From assembly GCA_003233055.1 (NCBI GenBank), contig QIKP01000006.1:18764-82763 (forward strand): a stretch of 64,000 bases of DNA, read 5' to 3'. The notes beneath the pieces are model-generated. The model saw nothing but the letters and a program-made list of their open reading frames with translations, was not told the DNA's origin and made no database searches. A program made the position numbers and the translations under genes. The stretch is from Planctomycetaceae bacterium (GTDB lineage Bacteria > Planctomycetota > Planctomycetia > Pirellulales > Lacipirellulaceae). Shown in pieces: positions 17,722-27,070 of this stretch. Positions within the stretch are counted from its first letter, which is position 1. Each line of letters starts with the position of its first letter.

Positions 17722-17756
17722 CGCCCCGAAACGGCCCCCACCTGGTCGACGAAAAA

Positions 17757-17790
17757 AAACTTTCCCTCCCGAGGGGGAACTTTTCTTTGA
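17757..17790 (+). terminator. Probable terminator after glcG
   Basis: TTCCCTC-CCGA-GGGGGAA hairpin (7 bp, one G-T) followed by CTTTTCTTTG on the plus strand, 35 bases after the glcG stop. Confidence 0.5.
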
Positions 17791-17881
17791 AGAGAAGCGT
17801 CCAAATTTCCCTGCGTTCGCTCCGATTTCTGGGATACGATGCAGTCCCTATCAAGTCACTTTCCCCCAAGGGATAGAAAAA

Positions 17882-20800
17882 ATGCTCCGCTACGATCGAT
17901 GCCTCCGATGCCTCTTTCAGGCGAGCCTGGCCGCCAGCCTTTGGATGGCGGGAACCCCCCTCTCTGCCGAATCGTCCAAGTCGGCTCCCCTTTTCGCCGC
18001 CAAGTCGGCCATGCAGGAGGCTCAGTTTGAGGAGGCGATCGAAGCGCTCGATCAAATCCCTGCGGCCGACAAACAGGTCGGGGCGGAGGCGATGTATTTG
18101 AAGGGGCTCGCGCAGTTCTATCTCCAAAAGTACCAAGCGACGGTCGACACCCTGGATGCCCAACTGGCGGCCCATCCCGATTCCGATTGGTTCCACAAGG
18201 CAAGGTTTCTCAAAGCCCGGGCGCTTGTTGCCCTTCGGCAGTTCCAAGCGGCAGAGGTGATTTACGAACAGGAGGCGAATCGGCTCCTTTCGACCGCTCG
18301 CAAGCAGGAAATTGCTGGCGTGATTCTTTCGTTCGCGGATGCCTTGGCGACGAAGCCTGACCCGAGCGATATTGGTGCGTTGCCACCCGACTATAGCAAA
18401 GCGTACAAGCTGTATGGTAAGGCACTCGAAATGGAAATGGGCCGCGACCTGCGAGACGACGTGATGTTTCGACGGTCGATCGCCATCCTCCGAGCAGGCA
18501 ACCATGGCCAAGCGATCCACAACTTTCGTGCCTACCTGGCGGAGTGGGACCCGGAGTGGACCGGTGCGGTCGGCACGCCAACACGCAAGGCAGGCCGAAA
18601 GCGTGAGAACCCCGAGCCAGCCGGCAAGCACGTTCTCGCGTCACGATACCATCTTGCCGAAGCCCAGCTTCTCGCGGGTCAGCACGCAAAGGGGCGCGTC
18701 AACGTCGAAGACCTGCTCGCAAGGCTGACTCGCACGACACCCGAAAAGCAGGCGGCGGCGTCTCTCGATTTGGCCTCCGATACGGCCTGGCTTTTGGTGA
18801 AGTCGTACAAGATGCCAACGCCGGCGGCCAAGGAACTCGACAAAGCGGTGCAAGTGACCCGCGAATTTCTCCAGAACCAGACGAGCCACCCCCGCGCGGT
18901 GCAGGCGGCATGGTTTCTTCCCGAGGCGTTTCGGTACCATGGGCGTTCCGACCAAGCGATCACGGAGTACGAGCTCTTGATTGCTGGCAAGGGTTTCTCG
19001 CTTCCCCCAGGCGATGCCGCGACCGACAAGCTCGACGACCTTGGCAAATCGCCTGCGGAGCTCAAGGAGGCCTATCAGAAGAAGGCGCTCTTCCAAGTGG
19101 GACAAATCCAAATCGGGCAGCACGACTACGCAGCGGCGATCCAAACTTGGACGCGCTACATTACCCAGTTCCCTAACGGACCGAACTGGGCCGATTGCCA
19201 GCGAGGGATCGTCGATGCCGAGTACCAAGCGGCCCTCGGTGCGGTCGCAGAAAATGCCCCTCCACAAGCTCGCAAGTTGTTGGAGTCCTTCCTAGCGAAA
19301 CATCCGCTCGATCGGCGCGCGGCGCAAATCCTCTACCTCTTTGGCCAGATCGACTACGTCGCCGCCAAGAATCTCGAAGAAGAAAAGGCTCCCCGAAAGC
19401 AGGTCATCGCGGCTTATCAAAAGGCGATTGACCGATGGGCTCGTGTCGTGAGCAAGTACCCCGACACCGAGCCCGCATCGCTAGCCCTTTACCAGACCGG
19501 CATGATTTACGAAGAGAAGCGGGGCGACCTAGAGCAGGCGCTCGCCACCTACCGTCGCTTGACTTCCGGTTCATGGGCCAGCCATGCGCGGTCGCGGCTC
19601 GCGACGATGACGCAGAAACACCTTACCGTGACGACCGAGCGGAAATTTCGCACCAACGAGCAAGTCACCCTCCGGGTCAACACCCGCAACATCCAGAAGC
19701 TTACCTTCAAGCAGTACTTCCTCGATCTCGAAGCTTACTTCCGCAAGACGCACGAAGTTGGCCGGGTGGAGGATCTCGACATCGACCTGATTCAGCCCGA
19801 CAAGACCTGGGAAGTCGAGGTGGCTGGCTACGCCAAGTACCTGCCGATCGAGCAACAAGTCGAGATTCCGTTCGACGAAAATCGGGCGGGCGTTTGCATC
19901 GTGAAGGTTTCGGGCGCGGACTTCGAAGCCACAACGTTGGTCGTTCGCAGTAACCTCGACTTGATCGTCAAGAGTTCCCGCCGCGAGCTCTTGGTCTTCG
20001 TACAAGACATGCTCTCCGGTAAGCCAGCGGAGGGGGTGAAGCTGCTGGTGTCGAATGGGAAGAAGGTGCTGGCGATCGGCAAAACAGGTCCGGATGGGGT
20101 CTTCCTCGAAAAATACGACGAACTCCGGAAGACAGACCAAGTCCGCATCTTTGCGATGGCCGAGGGCTCCGTAGCGTCGAATCGGCTCGACCTTTCAGGA
20201 TTGAAGTTCAGCCAAGGATTGTCGGCCAAGGGCTATCTCACCACCGACCGCCCCGCCTACCAGCCTGGACAGGTCGTGAGATTTCGGGGCATCCTTCGCG
20301 ACGTGCGTGACGGTTCGTACGTCGCGCCGGCGGGAGAAAAGTACGAAGTGGCCATCACCGACGCGGCGGGGCGATTGCTCTGGGAGGAGCCGGTGACGCT
20401 CAGCGAGTTCGGCACGTTCCATTCCGAATTTCAGCTCGATGCAAGCGCGCCGGTCGGGGGGTACCAACTGGTCGCTCGGAAGCCGAAAGGGGCAACCTAC
20501 TCGGCCACCTTCCAGGTCGAGCCGTTCCAACTCGAAAAACTAAGGCTTACGCTCGATACCGATCGCCAGGTTTACTTCCGGGGCGAAGAGGTCAAGCTGA
20601 CGATCGGGGCCGCTTACTACTGGGGTCAGCCGGCGTCGGAAAAACTCGTTCGCTACCGATTGCCCAACGGGCGTCAACAGGTCGAAACGACCGACGCCGA
20701 GGGGAAGCTGGTCGTCCTGTTCGACACGACCGGGATGCAGCCTGGGTCGCCGCTCCAGTTTACCGCGTCGATCGAGGGCGAGAATGTCACTTCGAGCCAT

Positions 20801-23800
20801 GCCGCCATGCTGGCGGTGCAAGGCTTCCAGATTGCGGTCCAGCCGAGCCGACCGCTGGTTCTCTCGGGCGAACCGATCGAAGTCGAAGTCCGAACCACGA
20901 CACCCGATGGCGAGCCGATTGGCAAAGAGGTAACGCTGCGGGTCCTGCGCCGCGAGGCAAAAAAACCGAACCCGGTGCTGAGCGGGGTTCCATGGATGCA
21001 AGTCACGGCGCAACCTGCTTTGGAAGTGACACTCCTCGAAAAAAAGATCGCCACCGACCCCGAGACCGGCATCGCCAAGCTGCAACTAGGGGGGGGAGAC
21101 GAGGCGTTCCAGGCAGGGGGGGAGTACCAGCTCCGGGTGAGTGGCCAGGACCGATTCGAACAGGTCGTCACGGGGCAAGCAAGTTTCCAAGTCTCCGACG
21201 ATGACGACGCGACCAAGCTACGGCTCTTTGCGAAGTCCGACAGCCTCGAAGTTGGCAGTCGGGCCCGAGTGCGGCTGCATTCGCGAGTTGATGCGAAGCT
21301 TGCGCTCGTGACCTTCGAGGGCGAGACGATCCTTAGCTACCGAATCGTGCCACTCAAGAAAGGCTTCCACCCGATCGACCTGGAAGTCGGCCACGAGCAT
21401 TTTCCCAACTTCCGGCTGACGGTTTCGCTCATGGATGGCCGCGAGCTGCGGTCGGTCTCCAAGCCGTTCACCGCGAGCCGGAAGCTGAACGTCACGGTCG
21501 AGCCACTCGCCGAGGCTTACGCCCCTGGGGCGCCGGGCAAGGTCGAGCTGACGGTGACCGACCAACGGGGTCGACCGGTGCGGGGGGAGCTTTCGCTTTC
21601 GCTGGTCGACGAGGCGCTCTACGCGATTTTCCCCGATCAGAGACCCGATATCCTGCACTACTTCCAACGCGATGCCTACCGCCATGCCGAGTTCCGTGAG
21701 ACGAGCACCTGTGGTTTCCATTACGAAGCGACGACCCGAGCGGTCCTCGAAGCTTACGAGAACGAACAAGACCGCCTCGTTCGCCTCCGAACCGCTAATG
21801 AAGAGAACATGGCGTTCGGCGTTCGAGTGGACGACCTGCAGAAATCGATGACGTTGGGGGATGGAAACAGCCGCTTTGGATGGGCCGGAGGCGGAGGCTT
21901 TGGTGGAGGCGGAGGTAGGAGAGCGGGCGGTAGCTTTGGGGAAAAAATGGAGGAGAAGAACCTCCACGTCTTCACCGAACACGCCTTCACCGAAGAATCG
22001 CTTGCAAAGAAACCGTCACGAGATCGGCAGGCCCCACTGCGCGAGGAACTCCCCGACGCGGGTTGGTGGTCGGGAAAGATCCTTACCGGGGAGGATGGCA
22101 AGGCGATTGTCGAAATCCCGATGCCCGAGACAACCACCGAGTGGCGGCTCACGGCGCGCGGCGTGACGGTCGATACGCTCGTCGGGCAAGCAACGGCCAA
22201 CGTCCTGACTCGCAAGGACTTCTTCGTCACGGTCAAAGTCCCTCGGAAGCTCCGAGAGGGCGACTCGGTGCGGGTCATTGCTCGGGTCCACAACCTGACC
22301 GACTACTCGGGCAACGTGCGCCTCGATCTCACGGTCCTTGGTGGCGAAGCGTTGACCGCCCGACTTGCCAAGCGGACGCTCACGACCCTAATCGACCCAC
22401 AAGGCGTCGCGGAAGTTGTCTTCGACGCGATCCAGACTCCGCAAGCGCTGGCCGAAGGGACCTCGCAGCTTCGGTTCCAGATCGACGCGACGGCGGACGC
22501 TCTGTCTGACTCCCTGGTCCGGAGGGTACCGGTGCAGCCGTGGGGCCTTGAGTTTGCCGACCACGCAGGAGGTGTCGCGAACACCGACACGACGGCCCAT
22601 GTCGAACTCCCGAAGGGGAGGGAGTACCCGACCACGTGGATGACCCTTTCCGTCGGCCCGCGCCTCGAAGAAACTCTCCTCGCGATGGCCTTAACCGGAT
22701 CGCCAGGTGGTCCGGCAGCCCTGGAGGCAGGTCTCCCTCCGGCTAAAGGTTGCCTTTGCCCGCCACCCCGTTGGGGTGGGCACGCGGGGAGCGACTTGCT
22801 CGCGGTGACGAGCGCTCTCAGCTACGCCAAAAAGTATGCCCAGGGTGCAACCGTACCGCAAGAAGAGATCGAACGTCTCACCCGTCGCGCTCGTTCGCTC
22901 GTTAGCGCGTTGGTCGTTTCGCAGCGCGACGAGGGTGGCTGGAGTTGGCGTGGTAGACGAGTCGACTCCGATTGGGGAGCCAGTTCGAGGAGTTTCTGGG
23001 CGCTCAGCGAAGCTCGGCGGTTCGGCATCTCGGTCGATGACGCCACGTACAAGAAGGCCCAGACCTACCTGCAAAACCGCTTCACGTCGCTAAGGCAAAG
23101 CGACAACGACGCCAAAGCGGTCGTGCTCCACGCCCTCTCCACCAATCAGGCCGCCGACTTCGCGCCTCTCCACCGACTCCATCGCGAACGCCACAGGCTC
23201 AGCGCCCCAGCGCTCGCGTACACCGCGATGGCGCTGGCCAACCTGGACCGCAACGACCACGCGGGCGAGCTGCTCGACGTGCTGGAAAAGAAAGCAAAGC
23301 GAAGCGGGAAGGGGATCTCTTGGGAGGGAGCGTCCGACCCGCCCTCCCTGGGCGATCAGGTCGAGACGACGGCCCTCGCGGCGTTTGCCCTGCTGCGGGT
23401 CCGTCCGACTTCGACGAAGGCTGCCGAGGCGATTGCTTGGCTGCTCGACCGCAAAGGGGTCGAGGGCTTCGCGTCGACCAAGGCCAACGGCCCCGCCATG
23501 GCTGCCCTCACGACGTTCTACAGCAAAGGCAAACATTCGACCGACGACTACAGGCTGAAGCTCTTGGTCAATGGCAAGCTCTTCAAGACCCTCAAGAGCC
23601 AAGACTTCCAACAGACGCTCCTGCTCGCCGTGCCAAAGGAGCTGCTGAAAACGGGGGAAAACCAAGTCGATTTCCAAATCGAAGGCCGGGGCGAATTTGC
23701 TTACGCCGTCTCGCTGCGGGGGTTCTCCCGCCAAATGAACGACCCCAGCAGTGACCCCAATCGGGGGAAGTACCCGTTTGTCCGAAGCCGGACCTACCAA

Positions 23801-25954
23801 CACGCACCGCTAGAGTACCGGGGCCGGCTCATTGGTCCGAGCAGTTCCTCTCCCGTCCAGAAGATCGAAGTCGGTCAGCGCGTGAAGGTCCATGTCAGGC
23901 TCCACCATTCGTACGTGCAGAAGGCGTACGTCGTCGTCGAAGAGCCGCTGCCGGCGGGGCTGATGCTAGTCGACGGATCGCTCACAGGCTCCTTCGATCA
24001 CCATCGGATCGAGGGCGACCGGATCGTCCTGTTCTACCAACCTGACAGCAGGGTGCAAGATTTCCACTACGAACTGATTGGCTATGCCTCCGGAACCTAC
24101 CGGGCGATGCCGACGGTGGTTCGCAACGCGATCCATCCCGAGCGGATGCGTCTCGGCAAACCGGCGGAGCTGGTCGTGCTGGCCCCCGGCGAGAAGTCCG
24201 ACGACCCTTACCAAATGAACAGCGCCGAGCGATTTGCCCTCGGCAAGCTCACCTTTGACGATGGCTTGTACAAGGAATCGCTCCCCTACTTGGCTCACTT
24301 GTTCCAACAGAACCGGCGATACAACGAGCAAGAGGTCGCCCGAAGGCTGCTTTGGATCTACACCACCGCCGAGTTCTACGACGCCCCACAAATCGTCCAG
24401 GTCTTCGAGGTCCTACGCGAGCGGTTCCCGACGCTGGAGATTCCGTACGACAAGATTCTCTCGGTCGGGCAGGCGTATCGTGACATGGGCGAGTTCGAGC
24501 GGGCGTATCAAGTCTATCGGGCGACGGTCGACGCGAGCTTTATCAACGATAGCAACGTCTCGGCAGTGCTCGAAGACGAAGGGGATTTTCTCGGGTCGAT
24601 CGACTACCAAGAAAATCTCTGGCGAGACTACCCCGACACGGCTCCGATCGTCACGGCCTACTTTGCCATCTCGCAGTCGCTCTACCAGAAGGCACCGGAG
24701 GCCCATTTGCTCGCCAAGGAATCGAGGCGGATCGGTCGGGCAAGAGTCGGCGAGAGACCCGACAAGAGCCCGACTAAAGTCGGCCTGCTGGAGGAGACGA
24801 TTCGGCTGCTATCGGACTTTCTCACGCTCTACCCGACCGACCCGCTCGCCGACGATGCGGCCTTTAGCAGGGCCAACGCCCTCTTGGACCTCAAGCAGTA
24901 CGAGCTGGTCGTCGAGGCGTGTGATAGCTACACCGAGCGATTTGCCGACAGCGACTTCCGTAGTGGGTTTCAGTACATGATCGCGCTGGGGCACTTCTGG
25001 CAGCGGCAGCATGACGACGCCCTCGCGGCGGCCCAGGTCGTCGCCAACGGCAAGAGCAAAGACCGTGACTTGGCCCGCTACATCCTGGGGCAAATTCACC
25101 ATGCCGAGAACGACCCGGCAAGTGCGATCGAGTGGTACCGCCAAGTCGCCTTGCTCTACTCCGACGCCCAGCAGGCGATCGACTATTTCGAGGCCAAGCA
25201 TGTGGCGATGGACGAAGTGAACGTCTTCAAGCCGGGCGAGAAGGTGGAGATCGATCTGCGGTACCGCAACATCGTGGAGGCTCGGTGCCAGGTCTACCGC
25301 GTCGACCTGATGCGGCTCTATTTGCGTGAAAAAAATCTCGCGAACGTGACGAAAGTCCATCTCGCCGGAATCGCTCCGCTGGTCGAGACAACCCTCCAAT
25401 TAGGCGACGGAAAGGACTACGCCAACAAGGAGCGGACCTTGTCGCTCGACCTCGACGAAGAGGGAGCCTACCTCGTTATTTGCCGAGGCGACGACCTCTT
25501 TGCGAGTGCCCTCGTGCTGGTCACGCCGCTTGAAATCGTGGTGCAGGAGGACGCGACGAGTGGGCGCGTTCGGGCAAATGTTATCCATACGGCCGACAAG
25601 CGGTACGTCCCGGAGGTCCACGTCAAAGCGATTGGCTCGGCTGACTCGGAGTTTCGCTCGGGCGAAACCGACTTACGGGGCCTCTTTATTGCCGATGGCG
25701 TGCGTGGCACCGCGACGGTGATCGCTCGCGAGGGGGAGTCGCGGTACGCGTTCTATCGCGGCGAAACATGGCTCGGAGCGGCGGAACAAGTCGGGGCCAA
25801 TCAGCAGGCCGCTCCTCCGCAAAAGAAATCCGAGACCGACTATAAGCAAAACCTGTTCCGCCACAACACCCGCATGCAGAAAAGCAACTTCGAGTGCTAC
25901 GACCAAATGCGCCGTGGCAAAAACAAAGGCGTCGAAGTGCAGCAGGCGCAGTAG
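17882..25954 (+). CDS. Giant exported TPR / alpha-2-macroglobulin-like protein without a thioester motif
   Basis: 2690 residues, exported (signal FQASLAASLWMAGTPLSAES). Order seen: TPR-like helical pairs (about 35-580), macroglobulin beta domains (about 600-1250, including an MG2-like PAYQPGQVVRFRGILRD), a bait-like stretch with a glycine-rich patch (GGGGFGGGGG near 1340), an A2M core (GWWSGKILTGEDGKAIVEIP near 1385), an alpha-alpha toroid (about 1630-1850), a receptor-binding-like domain (about 1950-2060), more TPRs (about 2100-2430) and a last beta domain. Bacterial A2Ms trap proteases in the periplasm through a Cys-Gln thioester in a CxEQ motif. Where that motif should be, at the start of the toroid, there is LPPAKGCLCPPPRWGGHAGS and no CxEQ, so covalent trapping seems impossible. 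Frame open upstream to 17549; the ATG at 17882 begins a normal signal peptide. The function is inferred from the fold. Confidence 0.85.
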   Translation: MLRYDRCLRCLFQASLAASLWMAGTPLSAESSKSAPLFAAKSAMQEAQFEEAIEALDQIPAADKQVGAEAMYLKGLAQFYLQKYQATVDTLDAQLAAHPDSDWFHKARFLKARALVALRQFQAAEVIYEQEANRLLSTARKQEIAGVILSFADALATKPDPSDIGALPPDYSKAYKLYGKALEMEMGRDLRDDVMFRRSIAILRAGNHGQAIHNFRAYLAEWDPEWTGAVGTPTRKAGRKRENPEPAGKHVLASRYHLAEAQLLAGQHAKGRVNVEDLLARLTRTTPEKQAAASLDLASDTAWLLVKSYKMPTPAAKELDKAVQVTREFLQNQTSHPRAVQAAWFLPEAFRYHGRSDQAITEYELLIAGKGFSLPPGDAATDKLDDLGKSPAELKEAYQKKALFQVGQIQIGQHDYAAAIQTWTRYITQFPNGPNWADCQRGIVDAEYQAALGAVAENAPPQARKLLESFLAKHPLDRRAAQILYLFGQIDYVAAKNLEEEKAPRKQVIAAYQKAIDRWARVVSKYPDTEPASLALYQTGMIYEEKRGDLEQALATYRRLTSGSWASHARSRLATMTQKHLTVTTERKFRTNEQVTLRVNTRNIQKLTFKQYFLDLEAYFRKTHEVGRVEDLDIDLIQPDKTWEVEVAGYAKYLPIEQQVEIPFDENRAGVCIVKVSGADFEATTLVVRSNLDLIVKSSRRELLVFVQDMLSGKPAEGVKLLVSNGKKVLAIGKTGPDGVFLEKYDELRKTDQVRIFAMAEGSVASNRLDLSGLKFSQGLSAKGYLTTDRPAYQPGQVVRFRGILRDVRDGSYVAPAGEKYEVAITDAAGRLLWEEPVTLSEFGTFHSEFQLDASAPVGGYQLVARKPKGATYSATFQVEPFQLEKLRLTLDTDRQVYFRGEEVKLTIGAAYYWGQPASEKLVRYRLPNGRQQVETTDAEGKLVVLFDTTGMQPGSPLQFTASIEGENVTSSHAAMLAVQGFQIAVQPSRPLVLSGEPIEVEVRTTTPDGEPIGKEVTLRVLRREAKKPNPVLSGVPWMQVTAQPALEVTLLEKKIATDPETGIAKLQLGGGDEAFQAGGEYQLRVSGQDRFEQVVTGQASFQVSDDDDATKLRLFAKSDSLEVGSRARVRLHSRVDAKLALVTFEGETILSYRIVPLKKGFHPIDLEVGHEHFPNFRLTVSLMDGRELRSVSKPFTASRKLNVTVEPLAEAYAPGAPGKVELTVTDQRGRPVRGELSLSLVDEALYAIFPDQRPDILHYFQRDAYRHAEFRETSTCGFHYEATTRAVLEAYENEQDRLVRLRTANEENMAFGVRVDDLQKSMTLGDGNSRFGWAGGGGFGGGGGRRAGGSFGEKMEEKNLHVFTEHAFTEESLAKKPSRDRQAPLREELPDAGWWSGKILTGEDGKAIVEIPMPETTTEWRLTARGVTVDTLVGQATANVLTRKDFFVTVKVPRKLREGDSVRVIARVHNLTDYSGNVRLDLTVLGGEALTARLAKRTLTTLIDPQGVAEVVFDAIQTPQALAEGTSQLRFQIDATADALSDSLVRRVPVQPWGLEFADHAGGVANTDTTAHVELPKGREYPTTWMTLSVGPRLEETLLAMALTGSPGGPAALEAGLPPAKGCLCPPPRWGGHAGSDLLAVTSALSYAKKYAQGATVPQEEIERLTRRARSLVSALVVSQRDEGGWSWRGRRVDSDWGASSRSFWALSEARRFGISVDDATYKKAQTYLQNRFTSLRQSDNDAKAVVLHALSTNQAADFAPLHRLHRERHRLSAPALAYTAMALANLDRNDHAGELLDVLEKKAKRSGKGISWEGASDPPSLGDQVETTALAAFALLRVRPTSTKAAEAIAWLLDRKGVEGFASTKANGPAMAALTTFYSKGKHSTDDYRLKLLVNGKLFKTLKSQDFQQTLLLAVPKELLKTGENQVDFQIEGRGEFAYAVSLRGFSRQMNDPSSDPNRGKYPFVRSRTYQHAPLEYRGRLIGPSSSSPVQKIEVGQRVKVHVRLHHSYVQKAYVVVEEPLPAGLMLVDGSLTGSFDHHRIEGDRIVLFYQPDSRVQDFHYELIGYASGTYRAMPTVVRNAIHPERMRLGKPAELVVLAPGEKSDDPYQMNSAERFALGKLTFDDGLYKESLPYLAHLFQQNRRYNEQEVARRLLWIYTTAEFYDAPQIVQVFEVLRERFPTLEIPYDKILSVGQAYRDMGEFERAYQVYRATVDASFINDSNVSAVLEDEGDFLGSIDYQENLWRDYPDTAPIVTAYFAISQSLYQKAPEAHLLAKESRRIGRARVGERPDKSPTKVGLLEETIRLLSDFLTLYPTDPLADDAAFSRANALLDLKQYELVVEACDSYTERFADSDFRSGFQYMIALGHFWQRQHDDALAAAQVVANGKSKDRDLARYILGQIHHAENDPASAIEWYRQVALLYSDAQQAIDYFEAKHVAMDEVNVFKPGEKVEIDLRYRNIVEARCQVYRVDLMRLYLREKNLANVTKVHLAGIAPLVETTLQLGDGKDYANKERTLSLDLDEEGAYLVICRGDDLFASALVLVTPLEIVVQEDATSGRVRANVIHTADKRYVPEVHVKAIGSADSEFRSGETDLRGLFIADGVRGTATVIAREGESRYAFYRGETWLGAAEQVGANQQAAPPQKKSETDYKQNLFRHNTRMQKSNFECYDQMRRGKNKGVEVQQAQ

Positions 25955-26000
25955 CCATTTCTAAAAAAACCTCCGGTCGCTTACGCTCCCGGCTCGTCAT

Positions 26001-26028
26001 GCGCCTGCCGCTGAAGCGGCATCGCCAG
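26001..26028. repeat. Family B palindromic repeat between the A2M-like gene and rnc
   Basis: GCCTGCCGCTGAAGCGGCAT followed by CGCCAG; the core GCCGCT/AGCGGC pairs with itself. It sits between two convergent genes, immediately before the rnc stop, so it may act as a bidirectional terminator. Confidence 0.85.
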
Positions 26029-26031
26029 GGG

Positions 26032-26766
26032 TCATATCGTCTCGGAATCGAACACCGGTTCGTTGCCGTTCATGTTGGCGAGGGCGTTGGCGGCGGCCTT
26101 TTGCTCGGCTTCCTTCTTGCTCTTCCCCCAGGCGGGGGCGAAGCGGCGATCGCCGATCTCTGCGGCGATGTGGAAGCACTTGCTATGGTCGGGGCCCGTT
26201 TGGTCGAGAAGCCGATAGTTGGGGGTCACGCCATGCTCCCGCTGGGCGAGCTGCTGGAGCTGTGATTTGTAGTTCATCCCCATTTCGCCGGCAGCGGCTA
26301 GCTCGATCTCGGGGTCCATGCAGCGGAGGATAAACGCCTTCGCTGCGTCGGCGCCACCATCCAGAAACACCGCCGCGATAAGCGACTCGAGCACCGCAGC
26401 GAGCACCGAGGGCGGGATCGTCGGGTGAGTCGTCATTCCTTTGCCGAGAATCAAAAACTCGTCGAAGGCCATCGCCCCGCTTACTTTGGCACAAGTCTCG
26501 CGACTGACGACAATCGACTTGAGTCGCGTGAGCTCCCCTTCGAGAAATTCGGGAAACATTCGATAGAGTCGCTCGCAGACAACCGCCCCCAGGATCGCAT
26601 CCCCGAGGAACTCCATCCGCTCGTTCGACGCGAGCCGGTGCTCCGCACCCGAGGCATGGGTGAGGGCTGACTCTAAGAAAGCTCGGTCGTTAAAAACATA
26701 ACCGATCCGCTCCTCGCACCGATCGAGGCGATCCTGCCGATCGCTCGCAACTCCAGAACTATCCAT
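26032..26766 (-). CDS. rnc: Ribonuclease III
   Basis: 244 residues: an RNase III catalytic domain (about 12-155) and a double-stranded RNA-binding domain (about 165-235). The signature NERMEFLGDAILG carries the metal-binding Glu and Asp; the second acidic site is in VLESLIAAVFLDGG. The dsRBD shows NYKSQLQQLAQ and GKSKKEAEQKAAANAL. It processes rRNA precursors and other structured RNA. The gene stands alone here, not in the usual rnc-era arrangement. Confidence 0.96.
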   Translation of the reverse strand: MDSSGVASDRQDRLDRCEERIGYVFNDRAFLESALTHASGAEHRLASNERMEFLGDAILGAVVCERLYRMFPEFLEGELTRLKSIVVSRETCAKVSGAMAFDEFLILGKGMTTHPTIPPSVLAAVLESLIAAVFLDGGADAAKAFILRCMDPEIELAAAGEMGMNYKSQLQQLAQREHGVTPNYRLLDQTGPDHSKCFHIAAEIGDRRFAPAWGKSKKEAEQKAAANALANMNGNEPVFDSETI

Positions 26767-27070
26767 GCGCCATCGCTACCTGCCGGAGCAACGGTCGCGA
26801 AGCTGTGCTAAGATACGGCAGCAGCGGCGGGACTAGAACTCCGAACAAAAAAATGTCCAGTGAACTCGTAAACGGAACCTGCTCTAGCGTAATTCGTGGC
26901 TCTCCCCCTGTCAACTTGTTGGCCGGGAGGATCAGGAGAACTGCAAAGTCGCAGCGGAGAGCGGCCCCCCTAGCCGACGAGCTACGCCTCGTCGGCTATT
27001 CCATGAACAACAACGGGTCCATGAACAACAACGGGGGCGGCTTTGACAACACGCATCCCGATTTTCAGTC
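26767..27070. other. Spacer with a family A repeat, no gene supported
   Basis: A family A element lies at 26971-26998. A frame of 89 codons from 26805 consists largely of translated repeat (LADELRLVG) and an Asn-Gly run from ATGAACAACAACGGG duplications at about 27001-27040, so I do not accept it. The pabB start follows directly. Confidence 0.6.
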
